Shown: in pieces, positions 35,561 through 42,462 of the stretch
Layout: each line of letters starts with the position of its first letter
How positions within the stretch are numbered: position 1 is the stretch's first letter
From: Methanobrevibacter sp.
GTDB taxonomy: Archaea; Methanobacteriota; Methanobacteria; Methanobacteriales; Methanobacteriaceae
DNA: 64,000 nt
NCBI RefSeq assembly: GCF_017427765.1
Contig: NZ_JAFRSC010000016.1
Span: 1 to 64,000 of the forward strand
Direction of reading: 5' to 3'
Translations under genes and position numbers: made by a program
The notes under the pieces: generated by a model
Told to the model about the DNA's origin: nothing
What the model saw: the letters and a program-made list of their open reading frames with translations, nothing else
Database searches by the model: none

Positions 35561-36222
35561 CTCCTTTTTCCTTTAATTGACCTCATTACAATGCCTGCAG
35601 TTTTGCTTCCAATGCCTTTGATTTCCTGTAGGCTGTTGTTGTCCAGTTCCAGTAAATCTGTTAAAGAGTATAAATCTTTGTTTTCAACGATTAATTCTGC
35701 GGTATCATCGCCAATGTGTTTAACCAATGCTAACCAGTTGAAAGCAGGGTTGTCTGTTTTCTGTTTTAGTCTTTTCACGATTTTTTTATTGTCTAAGCAT
35801 TTTCTTGCTTGTTGTCTCATGAATCGTATTGCTCTTTTTTCTGTTGAACATTCCTTAACAGTTGTAAATGTATTTAATCGGGCGATTGCTCCATCGTAAT
35901 TGTCCCATCCGAATACGTATGCTTCTTCATCGAATCCATCGAGGTATTCTTGTTTTTCTTTGTCACTTGCAACGATTATTACAAAATGATAATGATAGTT
36001 AGTTGTTTGGTCTATAGCTTGGTTAAAGACTCTTCCTGATTCAACACTTTGTATGAAGTCATTCATTGTTTTGTATTCGAATGCTACTTGGTTGTTGAAG
36101 ACATAGTCACCTACTAGTAGTTCTTTGACTTGTACTGTGTCTCCTTTGCTTTTGTAGTAATAGGCTGCTTCTTGTATTCTTTCATCGTTTTCTCGGTGGT
36201 CTATTTGTATTTGGAATTTCAT
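35557..36222 (-). CDS. ERCC4/XPF-type nuclease
   Basis: This is a 221-residue protein. The start is set at MKFQIQID, because GGGAG lies just upstream and the longer frame runs into the previous gene. The nuclease core reads IDHRENDER, then VGDYVF, then FEYKTMNDFIQSVESGRVFNQA, giving the GDxxF and ERKxxxD-like acidic centre. Residues about 170-221 form a helix-hairpin-helix (IGDDTAELIV, EIKGIGSKTAG). XPF-family enzymes cut branched DNA, often with PCNA, which is encoded nearby. Confidence 0.9.
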   Translation of the reverse strand: MKFQIQIDHRENDERIQEAAYYYKSKGDTVQVKELLVGDYVFNNQVAFEYKTMNDFIQSVESGRVFNQAIDQTTNYHYHFVIIVASDKEKQEYLDGFDEEAYVFGWDNYDGAIARLNTFTTVKECSTEKRAIRFMRQQARKCLDNKKIVKRLKQKTDNPAFNWLALVKHIGDDTAELIVENKDLYSLTDLLELDNNSLQEIKGIGSKTAGIVMRSIKGKRR

Positions 36223-36379
36223 TGTTTTTCTCCCAACCATATTTGGTTATGTAGCTACGGAAGTAATGGTAGTTTATTTCTTTTTGTAGTTGGTTTTGGA
36301 ATACTTCAAAGGCGAATGCAACGCCAATGAGTATTCCACAGCTAAATACAAATATATCTTTCATTAAAACGGTTAACAT
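36182..36379 (-). CDS. Small membrane protein
   Basis: This is a 65-residue protein with one N-terminal membrane span (MKDIFVFSCGILIGVAFAFEVF) and a basic C-terminus. It overlaps the ERCC4 gene by 41 bases and follows the HNH gene directly (1-base overlap). It could start at the second Met. Function is unknown. Confidence 0.55.
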   Translation of the reverse strand: MLTVLMKDIFVFSCGILIGVAFAFEVFQNQLQKEINYHYFRSYITKYGWEKNNEIPNTNRPPRKR

Positions 36380-37056
36380 TACATTAATTCCTCCAAATTA
36401 TAATCATACTTTTCACAAGTTAATTTAGCATTATCAATATTAATGACTTCCCAAATCTTCCCTTTCGCTAAAACTTTCTTTTTTAACTTGTTTAAATTGA
36501 CACTATTCAATTTTCTTCGTTTTCCAGTATCATCATAGTATTCATATCTCCAACTGAAACCTTGTTTACATTCTTTATGAGGCATTTGATGCACTCTAAA
36601 AAATCCTGTTTTATTCCTATTTTTACTCATTTTAAGTTTGCTCTCTAAAGAATTTAACATACCCTTACGTGATTCACTTATTTTCTTTTTAGTTTCTTCA
36701 GAATGCACAAATCCTTCATGAGCATTACTTATCTTCTTTTTAGTTTCTTCAGAAAGAGGTTTACCCAACCCATGATGATTCCCATTACCCATATGTAACT
36801 TAATATGTTCAGAGGGAGATAATGGCTCTAGATTCCACATATTATTATCAAGTCGATTTCCATTAATATGATGAATGTGAATTCCTTCAGGGAATTCCTT
36901 ATTTAAATTAATATTATAAAAATCCTCAAAAATTAATCTATGGAGTAGCTTATCGCAATTGCCTTCTTTTTTAGAAGTAATTCTATAATATCCGTTTTGG
37001 CCTAATCTTGCAATTCCCCACTTTGTTTGAAGTGGGGGTGCGGTTTCAACTGTCAT
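36379..37056 (-). CDS. HNH homing endonuclease with NUMOD3 repeats
   Basis: This 225-residue protein starts at MTVETAPPLQ, right after the PCNA stop. The HNH core is IHIHHINGNRLDNNMWNLEP at about residues 58-77. Two to three NUMOD3 DNA-binding repeats follow (SEETKKKISNAHEG, SEETKKKISESRKG). The C-terminal 80 residues form a module (KTGFFRVHQM, then FSWRYEYYDD) that recurs in the 47.4-47.8 kb gene. A free-standing mobile endonuclease inserted behind the clamp gene. Confidence 0.88.
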   Translation of the reverse strand: MTVETAPPLQTKWGIARLGQNGYYRITSKKEGNCDKLLHRLIFEDFYNINLNKEFPEGIHIHHINGNRLDNNMWNLEPLSPSEHIKLHMGNGNHHGLGKPLSEETKKKISNAHEGFVHSEETKKKISESRKGMLNSLESKLKMSKNRNKTGFFRVHQMPHKECKQGFSWRYEYYDDTGKRRKLNSVNLNKLKKKVLAKGKIWEVINIDNAKLTCEKYDYNLEELM

Positions 37057-37057
37057 T

Positions 37058-37795
37058 TTAACCCCTCTCTTCAAGACGAGGGGCGAGTAAGTATCGTAGC
37101 ACTCCGTCCCTTGTTGGTAATTCAAATGTAATCATAACTGGCATGTCATTTCCTAAACCTACATTACATTCTTTACTGAATTTACTGGCTTTGAAAATGT
37201 CTTTTAATTTTTCAATACTGTATATTGATTGTGCAACTTCAAGGATGTTTTCTCCATGTAAGTATTTGATATCAACGTCTCCGAATTCTCCGTCGGATAT
37301 GATTTTAAGATAGTTTTCATCTATGAGCAGTTTTAATTTGTCGCTGAATATTAACATGTCATTTAATGCGTCTTGCATCATATTGGAAGGTACCTTTATA
37401 TTGACGTTGTGGTTAATATTTGGAGGGACTTGTGCTTCATACTCTGTATCTATTACACGAATTTTAAATCTCCTTGTAGCATCACCTTCAAAAACTATAA
37501 TGAAGTTACCTTCATCTATGGTAAGTTGTATAATATCATTGGTTTTGCATTTTTTCAAGATTTGATTAAACTTAGTACAATCAACCGCAACCTTTTCAGG
37601 TTCATCACAGATATACTCGTCAAATACTTCAGGTTCTAATTCTAAAGTTACGAATGTTATGTGTGATCTGTCTAATGCGTTTAATCTCATTCCTTCACTA
37701 TCAAAGATGATAGTTACTTCATCAATAATGCTTGCGATACTGTCAAATACTGTTTTGAATATTGCATTATCTGATAATTCTAATTTAAAAGTCAT
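37058..37795 (-). CDS. PCNA sliding clamp
   Basis: This is a 245-residue protein of typical archaeal PCNA length. Recognisable features are FDSEGMRLNALDRSHITFVTLEL (central-loop region of domain 1), the linker (RVIDTEYEAQVPPNINHN) and the C-terminal GVLRYLLAPRLEE, the usual end of archaeal PCNA. It encircles DNA and tethers polymerase, nucleases and methylases. Viral PCNA implies partly autonomous replication. It overlaps the upstream gene by 4 bases. Confidence 0.95.
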   Translation of the reverse strand: MTFKLELSDNAIFKTVFDSIASIIDEVTIIFDSEGMRLNALDRSHITFVTLELEPEVFDEYICDEPEKVAVDCTKFNQILKKCKTNDIIQLTIDEGNFIIVFEGDATRRFKIRVIDTEYEAQVPPNINHNVNIKVPSNMMQDALNDMLIFSDKLKLLIDENYLKIISDGEFGDVDIKYLHGENILEVAQSIYSIEKLKDIFKASKFSKECNVGLGNDMPVMITFELPTRDGVLRYLLAPRLEERG

Positions 37796-38091
37796 ACACT
37801 TAACCTCTCATTTTTCGGAGCTTCTTTCAATGCACTCCATAATTCTTCTTCAATCCTTTTCTTTTCAGCTAATCTATCCTTACGATTAGGTATAATTAAA
37901 GCAGCAACAATAAAATTCAAATCAATCAAACAATCATCAACTTTAATAACATTACCTTTTTTATTCACAATTTGATGTTCAGGTTCAATAATAAACTCCA
38001 CATCATTAAGAGTAGGATTATTCAATAATTGCACCGCTTTATTCTCTGCACGTGCTTGTCCAAGTAACTCATGTAAAACTGTAGGTTCCAC
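37792..38091 (-). CDS. Hypothetical protein
   Basis: This is a 99-residue protein with a helical N-terminus and a middle KGNVIKVDDCLIDLNFIVAAL. It is coupled to PCNA by a 4-base overlap, so it may be involved in replication. No family is recognised. Confidence 0.6.
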   Translation of the reverse strand: MEPTVLHELLGQARAENKAVQLLNNPTLNDVEFIIEPEHQIVNKKGNVIKVDDCLIDLNFIVAALIIPNRKDRLAEKKRIEEELWSALKEAPKNERLSV

Positions 38092-38094
38092 TAT

Positions 38095-38457
38095 TTAATC
38101 CCCCTCTTCTGTCTCAATTACTTCTGGAGGATGAGTAGTGAACAAATACTCTGTGCGGATTGAAGTTTTATCATCCAAATGATTTTCAACCATGGTACGA
38201 TTATTAAGCATTAAAGTTAAACCAAACACGTCACAAAAATCAAATATCTGCTCCAGGTCAAATAAGTCGCCTTTACAATTGAGGTATATTGCACCGTTAT
38301 CTTCAAATCGTATTGTGAAATCATTATTTTCACTTATGCTTTTAAGATAATTTTCCATGCCGTCTTCTATTTTGATATTTAGTTCTATCATTTTTGCTCG
38401 GGCATCATGATGTCTTTTTATTAGTCTTTGCCAAACCTCATTTGATTTTTCTGACAT
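38095..38457 (-). CDS. Hypothetical protein
   Basis: This is a 120-residue protein with a helical N-terminus, then FTIRFEDNGAIYLNCKGDLF, and an acidic end. It starts just after the 46-residue gene, whose C-terminus encodes the AAGGAGG ribosome-binding site for this gene. Unknown function. Confidence 0.6.
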   Translation of the reverse strand: MSEKSNEVWQRLIKRHHDARAKMIELNIKIEDGMENYLKSISENNDFTIRFEDNGAIYLNCKGDLFDLEQIFDFCDVFGLTLMLNNRTMVENHLDDKTSIRTEYLFTTHPPEVIETEEGD

Positions 38458-38460
38458 TCC

Positions 38461-38601
38461 CTATTTCCTCCTTAGAATCTTATTTTTTAATCGAGTCCAG
38501 AATCCTTGTTTGATTGGTTTGTTAGTTGTCACATAACGCCATTCTTCAGCTTCTTCATTGTAATAGATTTTTTCTCCGTTGTGTTCACTTGTAGCAGTCA
38601 T
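38461..38601 (-). CDS. 46-residue basic protein
   Basis: This small frame starts MTATSEHNGEKIYYNEEAEE and ends in a basic helix (FWTRLKNKILRRK), with AAGGAG upstream and TAG as stop. The spacing and RBS support translation. Unknown function; the basic tail could bind nucleic acid. Confidence 0.6.
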   Translation of the reverse strand: MTATSEHNGEKIYYNEEAEEWRYVTTNKPIKQGFWTRLKNKILRRK

Positions 38602-38798
38602 TTTGTATTCTCCTTTTTGTATATGTCATTTATTGGAACATCATCGAATTGTGAAAGTAATTCTTTTTCTTCTTGGTCTAATATGGCCATGTCCGCTGCA
38701 TATTTGGTTTCTAATTTCTTTTTAGCTTCCTCGTATGCTTTTGTTATTGTGGCCTTTTGGTTGCGTATAATTCTTAAATTTTCGTTGGCAGAATTCAT
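38598..38798 (-). CDS. Small coiled-coil protein
   Basis: This is a 66-residue protein, starting at MNSANENLRI to avoid overlap with the divergent integrase promoter; the longer frame would run into it. It is entirely helical and charged (AYEEAKKKLETKYAADMAIL). It is the first gene of the leftward early operon and could regulate the divergent integrase promoter, but no DNA-binding motif is seen. Confidence 0.5.
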   Translation of the reverse strand: MNSANENLRIIRNQKATITKAYEEAKKKLETKYAADMAILDQEEKELLSQFDDVPINDIYKKENTK

Positions 38799-38809
38799 AG
38801 TATAATATC

Positions 38810-38842
38810 TATAAATTCTTTGACTCTTTTGTAACAAACATG
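38810..38842 (+). promoter_or_regulatory. Integrase promoter, probably leaderless
   Basis: TATAAAT at 38810-38816 lies about 26 bases before the integrase ATG (38840-38842). The normal archaeal spacing of TATA centre to start site puts transcription start at or beside the ATG, so the mRNA would have no leader. No ribosome-binding site is visible, which agrees. Confidence 0.55.
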
Positions 38843-39886
38843 ACATGTATGTTTGATAATAGATTTTTCAAAAGGTTCTGTCGAGAACGAAATATACGTG
38901 AGAGTACTGCGAGTGGTTATGAGTCTGCTTTGAAGCATTATCTGAAGTTCCATAAAAAAAGTTTAGATGAGTTGATGGCTGAAGCTAAACAGGATGAAGA
39001 AGATATGGTTCCTTTGAAAGATAGGCGGATTAAAAAACGTTTGTTGAATTATCGTAGTTATTTGTTGAAGAGTAATTGTTCACCTAATACTGTCCGGACT
39101 TATTTTACTAAGGTTAAAACTTTTTATATCCATTTTGATATTGAGATTCCACACTTACCTGATGCGAAATATAATAAGTTGTATGAGACTAATTATCTTG
39201 ATTTGCCTACTAAAGAGCATATCAGGAAAGCTTGTGATAGTGTGCCAGTTGATTTGAAGGCAGTTATACTTTTTATGTCAAGTAGTGGAACTGCTAAGGC
39301 CGAGACTTTAAGTCTTAAAGTAGACCAGTTTATCCAAGGAACTTCCGCTTATCATAATGGTGGATCATTAGATGTAATATTGGAAACTTTATCTCATAAA
39401 AGAAATGTTGTCCCTACTTTTTATTTGAAGCGTATTAAGACGGATAAGTATTATTATACTTTCTGCAGTCCAGAGGCCACTAAATATATTGTGAAGTATT
39501 TGCAGTCACGTAAAGATTTGAAGTTAAGTGATAATTTGTTTGATTTCACAGCTTCTGGTTTGTTGAATAAATTTCAAGAAATAAATGACCGAATGGGTTG
39601 GGGTTTCAAAGGGAAATACAGGTTCTTCCGTGCTCATACATTAAGAAAATTCCATGCCAGTAATATTGGTTTGGCAGCTGAATATATTGATGAACTGCAA
39701 GGCAGGAGTAAGAATTATGTTCATTCGACTTATATTAAGACTAATCCGAATAAGTTGAAATCGATTTATAAGTCTGCTATGAGTAATGTGATGATTTATA
39801 ATTTGGATGAACCTGAAGTGGTTAATCAGGAGTTTACTATTGTGATTAATGTGTTCCTTGCAGGTAAGGAGTATAATATTTTATGA
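38840..39886 (+). CDS. int: Tyrosine integrase
   Basis: This is a 348-residue recombinase on the plus strand, opposite to nearly all other genes. The N-terminal 110 residues form the SAM-like core-binding domain (SPNTVRTYFTKVKTFYIHFD). The catalytic domain has HTLRKFHAS (H-x-x-R) and a C-terminal Tyr in HSTYIKT. The first catalytic Arg position reads SSGTAKAETLSL, so Arg seems replaced by Lys or Ala. The adjacent tRNA fragment supports site-specific integration into a tRNA gene. Confidence 0.88.
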   Translation: MTCMFDNRFFKRFCRERNIRESTASGYESALKHYLKFHKKSLDELMAEAKQDEEDMVPLKDRRIKKRLLNYRSYLLKSNCSPNTVRTYFTKVKTFYIHFDIEIPHLPDAKYNKLYETNYLDLPTKEHIRKACDSVPVDLKAVILFMSSSGTAKAETLSLKVDQFIQGTSAYHNGGSLDVILETLSHKRNVVPTFYLKRIKTDKYYYTFCSPEATKYIVKYLQSRKDLKLSDNLFDFTASGLLNKFQEINDRMGWGFKGKYRFFRAHTLRKFHASNIGLAAEYIDELQGRSKNYVHSTYIKTNPNKLKSIYKSAMSNVMIYNLDEPEVVNQEFTIVINVFLAGKEYNIL

Positions 39887-39949
39887 AAAAAGGATTATAT
39901 GGTAATATGAACATAATAATATATACATAATATGTGGAGGTTTAATGAT

Positions 39950-40384
39950 ATGATTAAAAAAATTAGTATATTTTTAATAATATTGTTATTTACTTTAGGA
40001 GTGGTTGCTGCTAAAGAAGTAACAGATTTTAAAGTGCCATTTGAATTTTCTGATAATCCTTATGATGGGGTTTATAAGGTTCCTAATGGGGATGATGATC
40101 CAACATTTATTATTTTAAAAACTGATGATACTAGTGAAATTGATACTAATGAAACTGGATATCGTATTTATCCAACTGGTGAAACTGAGAATACTTATTA
40201 TTATGTTGATGAGGGTTTAGGTGAGCAAGGTTGTGTTGAACAGATTGAAGTTGATGGGGATAAGTTTTTAGTGTTCAGTACTTATAGTAAAGGTGTTGAG
40301 GATAAGGCTTATCTTGGTGCTGCTTTGTTGTCTATTCAGGATTTTAATAGTAATAATAATGTTGAACCTGTGAAAATATTTTAA
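39950..40384 (+). CDS. Secreted protein of the lysogeny module
   Basis: This is a 144-residue protein. The start is chosen at MIKKISIFL, with GGAGGT 8 bases upstream. A signal peptide occupies the first 20 residues (IFLIILLFTLGVVAA). The mature part is acidic and beta-rich (VYKVPNGDDDPTFIILK, YRIYPTGETENTYYYVD). It is encoded behind the integrase on the same strand, so it is probably expressed in the provirus state. I infer a moron acting at the host surface, for example excluding other viruses. Confidence 0.7.
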   Translation: MIKKISIFLIILLFTLGVVAAKEVTDFKVPFEFSDNPYDGVYKVPNGDDDPTFIILKTDDTSEIDTNETGYRIYPTGETENTYYYVDEGLGEQGCVEQIEVDGDKFLVFSTYSKGVEDKAYLGAALLSIQDFNSNNNVEPVKIF

Positions 40385-40425
40385 TATTTTTTTTATTTTC
40401 TTTTTTCTTTTTTTGTCTTTATTCT
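40385..40425 (+). terminator. T-rich terminator
   Basis: After the secreted-protein stop there is a run with several T8-type tracts (40388-40425). Archaeal polymerase terminates on such T tracts in the coding strand. It separates the rightward lysogeny transcript from the converging tRNA genes. Confidence 0.6.
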
Positions 40426-40443
40426 TGGATTGTGTAAATGTTA

Positions 40444-40527
40444 CGCATCGGATGGGATTTGAACCCCTGAATGCTATTGCATACAGGATTAGCAGTCCTG
40501 CTCTTTACCATGCTAAGATACCGATGC
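40444..40527 (-). tRNA. tRNA-Ser (GCU)
   Basis: The minus strand folds into a full type II cloverleaf. The acceptor is GCATCGG/CCGATGC, the D stem TCTT/AAGA, the anticodon stem CAGGA/TCCTG with loop CTGCTAA (anticodon GCU, Ser AGC/AGU), and the long arm ATGC/GCAT. The T loop is TTCAAAT, and G is the discriminator, as in archaeal tRNA-Ser. No CCA is encoded. It probably supports AGC/AGT codons of the virus. Confidence 0.9.
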
Positions 40528-40537
40528 ATAAGAGAAG

Positions 40538-40627
40538 TGGGGAGGGGAGGATTTGAACCTCCGCTATCTAAGTGCTCCTTAGCGCCTTTGACACAGGGAA
40601 TCAAAACCCTTGCTAGACCACCGCCCC
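40538..40627 (-). tRNA. Divergent long-arm tRNA gene, isotype uncertain
   Basis: GGGGCGG and CCTCCCC form an acceptor with one C-U mismatch, and GGAGG/CCTCC with TTCAAAT is a perfect T arm. A long variable arm (CTAAG/CTTAG) marks type II, and A is the discriminator, as in tRNA-Leu. The D and anticodon stems are weak. The loop could read GTGTCAA (GUC) or GTCAAAG (CAA, Leu). It is either an unusual tRNA or a decaying one. Confidence 0.6.
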
Positions 40628-40639
40628 ATTATATATTAG

Positions 40640-40685
40640 TAGAGTTGGAGGGACTTGAACCCCCGACCTTAATGTCGCATCACTT
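40640..40685 (-). other. tRNA 3' fragment, probable attP
   Basis: On the minus strand there is only the 3' half of a tRNA: a variable-arm hairpin CGAC/GTCG, T stem GGGGG/CCCTC with TTCAAGT, and acceptor strand CAACTCT followed by A. The 5' half is absent. Viruses integrating into tRNA genes carry exactly such a piece to restore the gene. It lies 750 bases from the integrase gene. Confidence 0.65.
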
Positions 40686-40714
40686 TTAATATTTTTTTAT
40701 ATTTTTTCCTTTTT

Positions 40715-41455
40715 TTAGAATAGTGTTGATTGTACTGATTTAGGTTTTGGTTTGTCATAGGTTTCTATGACTTTGTCATTATCTGTTAATGACTTGTTTA
40801 ATTCAACACTTTTTTTATTCTTTTTAGCACCTATGAAGTTGTATGCTTCTTTTTCTGAGACTAATTCAATATGTGGGATTGGTAAACCATAGTGAATGTA
40901 ATTGTTTACTCTCCAACATTCAAATACTTCTAATGTTAAAGTGTTTTGATGAATTATACTGCCTCTAACTCCAGATATATAGAAATTCAATACTGCCATT
41001 TTGCACGCTACGGGGTCAAGGTCTTGACCTATTAAGATTGCAGTTGGATTTTTACTATGGGCATCTAATAATAATCTACCGCTTCCACAGGCACAATCAT
41101 TAATTATTCCCCCCTTATTTTGCATTAATGTTTTACTCATTAACTTTGATACACATTGAGGTGTGAAAAATTGTCCATTAGTCCCTGCTTTGTATTTGGA
41201 TTGGATTACATCTTCGTAGAATACTCCAAGATAGTCATAGTAATACTTTCCAGTATTCTCTAATTCATCAGATACAATTTGTATCCATTCTTGATAGAGT
41301 TTAAAGTAGGTTTCTTCATTTCCTTTGAAGTTTAATTGTCTATCATGGTTTATGATTAGGTTTTGGTCTATTACCCAGTCTAACCAGTTAATCCATAATG
41401 TACTGGCATCATCAGTTCTTGCTAAACTTTCAAAAGTTTTCTCAAAATTATTCAT
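40715..41455 (-). CDS. N6-methylase-like protein with C-terminal PIP-like end
   Basis: This 246-residue protein starts at MNNFEKTF (GGGAGGAG is just upstream; that ATG overlaps the preceding stop). The N-terminal part and GQFFTPQCVSKLMSKTL match HsdM-type adenine methylases. The SAM-binding motif is DCACGSGRLLL. However, no (N/D)PPY/F catalytic motif follows. The C-terminus reads KSVQSTLF, resembling a PCNA-interaction box (QxxLF). It may be an inactive or altered methylase recruited to viral PCNA. Confidence 0.75.
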   Translation of the reverse strand: MNNFEKTFESLARTDDASTLWINWLDWVIDQNLIINHDRQLNFKGNEETYFKLYQEWIQIVSDELENTGKYYYDYLGVFYEDVIQSKYKAGTNGQFFTPQCVSKLMSKTLMQNKGGIINDCACGSGRLLLDAHSKNPTAILIGQDLDPVACKMAVLNFYISGVRGSIIHQNTLTLEVFECWRVNNYIHYGLPIPHIELVSEKEAYNFIGAKKNKKSVELNKSLTDNDKVIETYDKPKPKSVQSTLF

Positions 41456-41874
41456 ATTAAACTCCTCCCACATCTTAAACATTCAGTTATTTGATTTCCG
41501 TCTGTTTTCAAATCACATAAATCTTGAATATCCCAATTAACTTTTTTTAATAAACGTACTTCATCTTCAGCATCTTCAATCTTTTTAAATTGTCCAAAAA
41601 TAACAATTTTACCATTGATTCTTTTACGGATTTGCCAAACTTTCCTACTAGCTATCCATACTAAATATTTTGGTTGTTTGTAACTGAATTTTAATCGTTC
41701 ATCTAAACATTTACCCCATCCGTTCTTTTCAAAATAAGTTCTTGCTTTCTTAGCATCTTCTAAAGATTTGTAACTACCAAAATTATATGGTTTATTCATT
41801 ACCTTTTTGGTTATTACCCAAGTTCCTTTTCTTTTATCAAAAAAAATATATTTAGTATCAGGAATATTTTTCAT
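41452..41874 (-). CDS. AP2-like repeat protein
   Basis: This is a 140-residue protein with two copies of a module of about 50 residues of the form (Y/W)xIxKxxNGKxxxFGxxKxxEDAxxxRxxxxxxxW: residues about 5-55 (GTWVITKKVMNKPYNFGSYK) and 66-118 (KVWQIRKRINGKIVIFGQFK). This is the three-stranded sheet plus helix of AP2-like DNA-binding domains. The tail has CLRCGR. Its stop overlaps the methylase start by 4 bases. Probably DNA-binding. Confidence 0.65.
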   Translation of the reverse strand: MKNIPDTKYIFFDKRKGTWVITKKVMNKPYNFGSYKSLEDAKKARTYFEKNGWGKCLDERLKFSYKQPKYLVWIASRKVWQIRKRINGKIVIFGQFKKIEDAEDEVRLLKKVNWDIQDLCDLKTDGNQITECLRCGRSLI

Positions 41875-42461
41875 ACCATCACTTTACTTAGATAGATTGT
41901 TTCTTCATTAATCCTTTCATCTAAATTACATATTACTTCAAAATCCCAATTACATTGCTCTAATAAATCTCTTTCATGCATTGCTTCATGGATAGTGTTA
42001 AATAATCCATAATTAACTGATGAACCATTTTCCTTATGCTTAATATTATATTTTATTTTACCTCCCCTGATTATGAATTCAATATATCTTAATGGGTCTA
42101 CTGGTATTAAATCTAAACTCCAATTATTTTTTATACAGTTATCTCTGCATTGTATAGCTTCTTCAAGTAATGGGAAAGAACCGAAACTGTATTCTTTACC
42201 ATTAATCACTTTAGCAACACGATACCTGTATAATGGGTCTGCTTTATCATTAACACGAATATAATGTTCATGTGATTTAGTATCCCTTTTGGGATATCGT
42301 TTCCAGTTATTGGCTTTACTCCAATCTCTTATCATTAATGCTGAAATTAATGATTTACTGGAACCTATTAATTTTTGAGTACCATTAATTCTTTTAGAGA
42401 TTCGATAGTTACGGTCTTCTTTACACCAATTAATATTTTCAGTTCCAGGAACATCTTTCAT
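41871..42461 (-). CDS. AP2-like repeat protein, three modules
   Basis: This is a 196-residue protein with three AP2-like modules: about 8-55 (NYRISKRINGTQKLIGSSKS), 70-120 (YRYRVAKVINGKEYSFGSF) and 128-180 (IKYNIKHKENGSSVNYGLF). It overlaps the next repeat protein by 4 bases and follows the Xer-like recombinase by 1 base, so the three are one unit. A role as a DNA-bending or site-recognition partner of the recombinases is possible but only inferred. Confidence 0.65.
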   Translation of the reverse strand: MKDVPGTENINWCKEDRNYRISKRINGTQKLIGSSKSLISALMIRDWSKANNWKRYPKRDTKSHEHYIRVNDKADPLYRYRVAKVINGKEYSFGSFPLLEEAIQCRDNCIKNNWSLDLIPVDPLRYIEFIIRGGKIKYNIKHKENGSSVNYGLFNTIHEAMHERDLLEQCNWDFEVICNLDERINEETIYLSKVMV

Positions 42462-42462
42462 T

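Noticed and set aside
40538..40627. Suppressor tRNA for the amber-interrupted gene
   Set aside because: No CUA anticodon can be placed in a seven-base loop; the loop options are GUC or CAA.
40444..40685. Host chromosome flank of an integrated provirus
   Set aside because: Viral genes continue without a break on both sides of the tRNA cluster, so it is an internal viral segment holding attP.
40715..41455. Complete type I restriction-modification system
   Set aside because: Only an HsdM-like fragment is present; no HsdR or HsdS gene is near, and the catalytic motif is missing.
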